This document shows, piece after piece, positions 60,432 to 64,000 of a stretch of DNA of 64,000 bases. The position numbers were made by a program, and so were the translations under genes. Each line of letters starts with the position of its first letter. Positions within the stretch are counted from its first letter, which is position 1. This stretch comes from RPQJ01 sp963744735 (GTDB taxonomy: Bacteria > Pseudomonadota > Gammaproteobacteria > Steroidobacterales > Steroidobacteraceae), in NCBI GenBank assembly GCA_963744735.1, contig CAVUVH010000001.1, positions 62,001-126,000 on the forward strand, given 5' to 3'. The notes under the pieces are model-generated. The model saw nothing but the letters and a program-made list of their open reading frames with translations. It had not been told where the DNA came from and did not search any database.

Positions 60432-61586
60432 ATGACAACGGTCGCACGGATCCTGGGCGTGCTCGCCCTGGGCCTGGCCGTCGCAGGCTGCACCATTCAG
60501 CGTGGCGACGATTCCCTCTCGAAGCGATTCGGGTCGAACTTCCTTGGCGCGGGCGGTGACATCAACCTCACCGATGCGATCGCGGGCGACGCGTTCCTCG
60601 CCGGCGGCAACGTCTCCACGGCGAGCGAGGTCCGGGGCGACCTGGTCGCGGTGGGCGGCGAGGTCTCGATCGGTGGCAGCGTCGGCGACGACCTCTACGC
60701 GGCCGGTGGCCAGGTGCAGGTCGATGCGATCGTCGCTGGCAACGCCAGGGTGGTGGGTGGCGATGTGACGCTGGGTCCGGCCACGACCATTGGCGGAGAA
60801 CTGACCATGAGCGGCGGTCGCGTGCGCTTCGAAGGCACCACGCACGATCGCCTGGAAGTCTCGGGTGGCAGCATCTCGCTCGACGGCGTGGTGCTGGGCG
60901 ATGCGGAAGTCCGCGCCGAGCAGGTCGAGATCGGGCCCAATACCCGCATCGACGGCAGGCTGATCGTGCACAGCAGCAGTGAACCCGAGATACCCGAGGG
61001 CGCGCGGATCGCCGGCGGGGTCGAGTTCAACCCGACGTCACCGGTCACCGACGACGAGGCTCAGCCCGTCGGGCCGCAAGGCCACTCGGTTGCGCACGGC
61101 GTGGGCTCGTTCCTGTGGATGCTGGGCGTGTTCATCGCCGGCACGCTGTTCACGCTCGCGTTTCCCGGGTACTCGCAGCGCGCGGCCGCCTGGATCGGCC
61201 GCGAACCGCTCAAGAGCCTGGCGCTCGGCTTCGTGCTGCTGGCCTGCCTGCCCGTGCTGATCGTGCTGCTGCTGATCACGATCATCGGCATCCCGCTGGC
61301 GCTGATCGTGCTGCTGCTGTACCTGCTGCTGCTGTTCCTGGGCTGGGTCACCGCAGCGCTGTTCCTGAGCCACAAGCTGCTGGGCGTGATGCGCGGCGGA
61401 CAGCCGGTCTCGACGGCCTGGCGCCTGTTCGCCCTGCTGCTGGGCGTGCTTGGACTGTGGCTGCTCGGGCAGTTGCCGTACGTCGGCGGCTGGGTGTCGT
61501 TCGCGGCCCTGCTGCTCGGCATCGGTGCGCTCGTCTGGCAGGGCTGGCCCAGCCGCACGGCGCCGGTCCCGCCGGCCGCGGCCTGA
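60432..61586 (+). CDS. bactofilin-like beta-helix protein with C-terminal membrane helices
   Basis: A 384-residue protein. The N-terminus is a lipoprotein-like signal (LALGLAVAGC). Residues 35-185 are six or more short repeats (GDAFLAGGNVSTASEVRGDLVAVGGEVS, in part: RGDLVAVGGEVSIGGSVG) like the right-handed beta-helix of bactofilins/polymer-forming proteins. The last 170 residues contain about four membrane helices (FLWMLGVFIAGTLFTLAF, LIVLLLITIIGIPLALIVLLL in part). Such proteins may form membrane-tethered polymers; function unknown. GGAG seven bases before ATG 60432. Fourteen bases before the DMT transporter gene. Confidence 0.8.
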   Translation: MTTVARILGVLALGLAVAGCTIQRGDDSLSKRFGSNFLGAGGDINLTDAIAGDAFLAGGNVSTASEVRGDLVAVGGEVSIGGSVGDDLYAAGGQVQVDAIVAGNARVVGGDVTLGPATTIGGELTMSGGRVRFEGTTHDRLEVSGGSISLDGVVLGDAEVRAEQVEIGPNTRIDGRLIVHSSSEPEIPEGARIAGGVEFNPTSPVTDDEAQPVGPQGHSVAHGVGSFLWMLGVFIAGTLFTLAFPGYSQRAAAWIGREPLKSLALGFVLLACLPVLIVLLLITIIGIPLALIVLLLYLLLLFLGWVTAALFLSHKLLGVMRGGQPVSTAWRLFALLLGVLGLWLLGQLPYVGGWVSFAALLLGIGALVWQGWPSRTAPVPPAAA

Positions 61587-61599
61587 GCCGGGCCGGGGC

Positions 61600-62046
61600 A
61601 TGATCACCAGCTACTGGCCGCACCTGCTGGCGGTGCTCGTCGGCGCGGCACTCACCGCGCAGGTCGGCATGAATGCCGCGATGGCGCGCGCGGTGGGCAC
61701 GCCGGTGTGGGCTGCCCTGGTCAGCTTCGGTGTCGGCCTGCTGGCGCTGCTGCCGCTGGTGCTGCTGTTCGGGCAACGGCCGCCGCCGGGCGCCTTCGCG
61801 CAGGCGCCCGCGTGGGCCTGGCTCGGCGGCGTGCTCGGCGCGGTCTACGTCGCGTCGGTGACCTTGCTGGGACCACGACTCGGCGGCCTGACGCTGGTGG
61901 CGCTGGTCGTGGCCGGCCAGATGGCGGCCGGATTGCTCGTCGACCGGTTTGGCGTCCTGGGTTACCCGCAGGTGCCCGTCACTCCGCTGCGGTTGCTGGG
62001 CGCCGTGCTGCTGCTGGTGGGCGCCCTGCTGGTGCTGCGGCGCTGA
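61600..62046 (+). CDS. DMT family transporter (YdcZ/DUF606 type)
   Basis: A 148-residue membrane protein with four to five helices, the size of half-length DMT proteins. It has the DUF606 pattern (AALTAQVGMNAAMARAVGTPVWAALVSF in part: GMNAAMARAVGTPVWA; LGGVLGAVYVASV; GLLVDRFGVLG). These are thought to function as dimers moving small metabolites. GGGG lies upstream of ATG 61600. It shares a transcript with the bactofilin-like gene and ends six bases from the convergent DUF4136 gene. Confidence 0.87.
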   Translation: MITSYWPHLLAVLVGAALTAQVGMNAAMARAVGTPVWAALVSFGVGLLALLPLVLLFGQRPPPGAFAQAPAWAWLGGVLGAVYVASVTLLGPRLGGLTLVALVVAGQMAAGLLVDRFGVLGYPQVPVTPLRLLGAVLLLVGALLVLRR

Positions 62047-62052
62047 CTCGCC

Positions 62053-62646
62053 TCAGCCTGCGCCGGCCCGGGCCGGCACCTGGCGGACGATCGACTGCGT
62101 CATCTGCGTGAGGACGCGCACGCCATGTTCGGGCGAGCCGATGCGGGTTTCCGCCGTGACCATGCCGCGCCAGATCAGGCGCCCCGTCTCGCGGTCCTCG
62201 ATGTACAGCAGCACCGAGCCGTCGCGGATGTTCATCTCGCGCGGCAGCGTCGAGGCGGGCGGCGGCTGGATGCCGCCCGGCCGCAGGACCTGGTTGGCCG
62301 AGGGCGCGCCGATGCGTCCGGTGTCCGCGAGTTCGAACCGCTGCGTGCCTGCGACCTGGAAGCTGACCTGCATGTCGGCCGCTTCGGCCGAGCTCACTTC
62401 GGTGTAGCCCTTGCGCGTGAGTTCGGCGGTCACGACACCGCGCATCTGCGCCGTGGCGTGCGCCACCACCTGCGGATCGATCGACGCCGGCGTGCCGAAA
62501 TCGCCGCCCTTCCAGAACCAGGTCTGCCGCGAAGTCAGGTTGCCCTCCGGGGCCTCGAAACTGTCGACCGCCCAGGGAGTCGCACACCCGGCCAGCAGCA
62601 GCAGTGCCAGGGCGGTCAGCCCGCTCAATCCCATGCGTCGTCCCAT
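62053..62646 (-). CDS. DUF4136 domain-containing lipoprotein
   Basis: A 197-residue protein with a lipobox (LLLLAGC, Cys near 21) and the DUF4136 domain (RQTWFWKGGDFGTPASIDP, ELTRKGYTEVSSAEAADMQVSF in part, and the ending DGSVLLYIEDRETGRLIWRG). Such lipoproteins are periplasmic or outer-membrane; function unknown. AGGAGAG lies upstream of ATG 62646. It is divergent from the signalling gene that follows. Confidence 0.87.
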   Translation of the reverse strand: MGRRMGLSGLTALALLLLAGCATPWAVDSFEAPEGNLTSRQTWFWKGGDFGTPASIDPQVVAHATAQMRGVVTAELTRKGYTEVSSAEAADMQVSFQVAGTQRFELADTGRIGAPSANQVLRPGGIQPPPASTLPREMNIRDGSVLLYIEDRETGRLIWRGMVTAETRIGSPEHGVRVLTQMTQSIVRQVPARAGAG

Positions 62647-62766
62647 CGGTCTCTCTCCTGGTGGCAGCGGGCCGTATTGTAGCGCCCGGGCGTTTTGTGA
62701 CGCAGTTCGATGGCCGGGGCCCGGGTATTGGTATGCGGCGCGGGCGGTGGAGCATACTTCGGGGCA

Positions 62767-64000
62767 ATGAAAACCGTCCTGCTGGCATACGAACGGGACC
62801 AGGATCTCGCCGCCGTCGAGAGCGTGCTGCATGCGCGCGGGCACCGGGTGCTGAAGGCGCGCTCGGGCGTCGAGGCACTCGACCTGGTGCGCAACCAGAC
62901 GCCCGACGCGATCGTGAGCGACGTGCTGTTGCCGCGCATGGACGGCTTCGCGCTGTGCCGCCGCCTGCGCGAGGACCCTGCCTACCTGCACCTGCCGTTC
63001 CTGCTGCACTCGTTCCGGGTCGAAGGCCCGAAGTACGAGGCGTTTGCAGCCGAAGTCGGGGCGCAGCGCTTTTTCCCCCGCGGCTCGACGCTGGAAGAAC
63101 TCGCGACCGTGCTCGACGAGGCGCCGCAGGGCTCCGGCACGATGCGCATGCCGGCGCTCGTGCCCGAGCTGCTCGACCGGCGCGAACAGGACCGACGCCG
63201 GCTCTTCGACCTCGAGCGCCAGCTGAAGGAAGCCGAGGCCGGCAACCGCGCCCTGACCGCGTCGGAACGTGTCGCGCGCGAGCGGGCCGAATACGAGGCC
63301 CGGGCGCGGGCCGAGTTTGCCGCGGCCGAGTCGGTCCGCATCCGCGAGCTGCAGGTGCGCATCCGCGAACTGGAGGCCGCGCAGCGGCAGGCCGCCGAGG
63401 CCGAATCGCAGGCGCGCGGCGTGGCCGAAGCGTCGCAGGCCGGGACCGCCAGGATTGCCGTGCTCGAAGCACGGCTCAACGAACTGCAGACCGCGCGGGC
63501 ACGCGCGCAGTCGAGCGCCAACGATGCCGAACGCGCCTTTGCGGCGCAGCCGACGCCCACGTGGATCGTCGACATGGAATCGCGGCTGGTGCATGCGGCC
63601 ACCGATTCTGCCGCCGCGCTGATCGGGCTGGAGCCCGCGGCGCTGCGCGGCAAGTCGCTGCAGGAACTGCTGCCGGGCGCAGAGTTCGCCGACGACTCGG
63701 CGCGCGAAGCCGTGGCCCACTGGCGCCGCGAGGACGGCAGCGAGTCGCGGCTCGAACTGCACCGTATCGCCACCTCCTACGCGGGCCGCGCCAGCTGGCT
63801 GCTCACCGCCCGTGACGTCACCAGCGAGTTCGCCGCCCACGCACGCGAGCAGGAACTCGCCACCCAGGCCGAGGCGCTCGATGCGGCGCCCGAAGCCTGT
63901 GGCATCGTCGACGGCGAAGGCCGGCTGCGCTACGGCAACCGCGCACTGCTGGCGCTGCTCGGCGTCGACCGTGAAAAGCTCGGCACGCTGACGCTGCAGT
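62767..64000 (+). CDS. response-regulator/PAS signalling protein, 3'-truncated by window edge
   Basis: The frame from ATG 62767 is open to the last base (411 codons visible). Residues 1-118 are a response-regulator receiver domain: the phospho-acceptor aspartate is in PDAIVSDVLLPRMDG (near 57), although the usual acidic pair at the N-terminus is weak (AYERDQD). Residues 135-260 are a long charged coiled coil (ERARAEYEARARAEFAAAES-like). Two PAS domains follow (AQPTPTWIVDMESRLVHA; APEACGIVDGEGRLRYGN). The missing end most likely holds a histidine-kinase, GGDEF or EAL output; it cannot be told which. Confidence 0.87.
   Translation, partial: MKTVLLAYERDQDLAAVESVLHARGHRVLKARSGVEALDLVRNQTPDAIVSDVLLPRMDGFALCRRLREDPAYLHLPFLLHSFRVEGPKYEAFAAEVGAQRFFPRGSTLEELATVLDEAPQGSGTMRMPALVPELLDRREQDRRRLFDLERQLKEAEAGNRALTASERVARERAEYEARARAEFAAAESVRIRELQVRIRELEAAQRQAAEAESQARGVAEASQAGTARIAVLEARLNELQTARARAQSSANDAERAFAAQPTPTWIVDMESRLVHAATDSAAALIGLEPAALRGKSLQELLPGAEFADDSAREAVAHWRREDGSESRLELHRIATSYAGRASWLLTARDVTSEFAAHAREQELATQAEALDAAPEACGIVDGEGRLRYGNRALLALLGVDREKLGTLTLQ

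Overview
The window is a GC-rich (roughly two-thirds G+C), gene-dense bacterial chromosome segment. The gene content suggests a heterotrophic gammaproteobacterium of the Xanthomonadales/Lysobacterales, Nevskiales or Steroidobacterales type: a HexR-controlled Entner-Doudoroff operon, outer-membrane porin and lipoproteins, YgiQ, YebC, FitAB, and interspersed repeats of the CTCTCCCGC/GCGGGAGAG kind. The assignment is an inference from gene families; there is no rRNA gene in the window to settle it. I found no rRNA, tRNA, CRISPR array, prophage or IS transposase.

Layout. 1-6.8 kb: end of a DedA gene, a broken MATE exporter, a mosaic of inverted repeats, an hsp20-lon stress operon on the minus strand, a methyltransferase and a lipoprotein. 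6.8-19.2 kb: glycogen phosphorylase (glgP), branching enzyme (glgB), debranching enzyme (glgX), and a very large secreted pullulanase lipoprotein with repeated accessory modules. 19.3-25.3 kb: two facing SGNH-hydrolase/TPR genes (the first riddled with frameshifts), then a carbamoyltransferase, an SxtJ-type membrane protein and a DUF5989 mini-protein. 25.4-36.7 kb: a maltodextrin import locus with a lipoprotein alpha-amylase, MalK, a Tat-exported MalE-type binding protein, an unusual MalF carrying an extra extracytoplasmic region, MalG, two secreted glucodextranase-C/DOMON-like proteins and a large outer-membrane barrel between them. 36.8-38.6 kb: a DUF4032 kinase-like protein and a Rap1a/Tai-like secreted protein. 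38.6-45.4 kb: the divergent Entner-Doudoroff block zwf-pgl-hexR / edd-eda with two clear HexR operators, then a LacI-family regulator. 45.4-64 kb: a glycine-zipper protein, a tiny lysine-rich protein, ygiQ interrupted by a palindromic repeat element, a FitAB toxin-antitoxin pair, yebC, a heme-binding DUF3365 protein, methyltransferase, YheT-type hydrolase, acyl-CoA dehydrogenase, YjbQ, an SDR, a HigBA/RelE-type toxin-antitoxin pair, a nitronate monooxygenase homologue, a bactofilin-like membrane protein, a DMT transporter, a DUF4136 lipoprotein, and the start of a response-regulator/PAS signalling protein running off the end.

How it fits together. Pullulanase and alpha-amylase would cut extracellular or surface alpha-glucans; the barrel and the glucodextranase-C-like proteins would help dextrins cross the outer membrane; MalEFGK would import them; GlgP/GlgB/GlgX would interconvert them with glycogen; and Zwf-Pgl-Edd-Eda would burn the glucose phosphate. 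This is one alpha-glucan uptake, storage and catabolism locus about 38 kb long.

A caveat for every reader: several genes (MATE exporter, pullulanase, first SGNH hydrolase, malK, probably the glycine-zipper gene) contain single-base indels or a nonsense codon, often in short homopolymers, while their operon partners are intact. This pattern is compatible with sequencing or assembly errors as well as with real gene decay, so these entries are given with full reconstructed extents.
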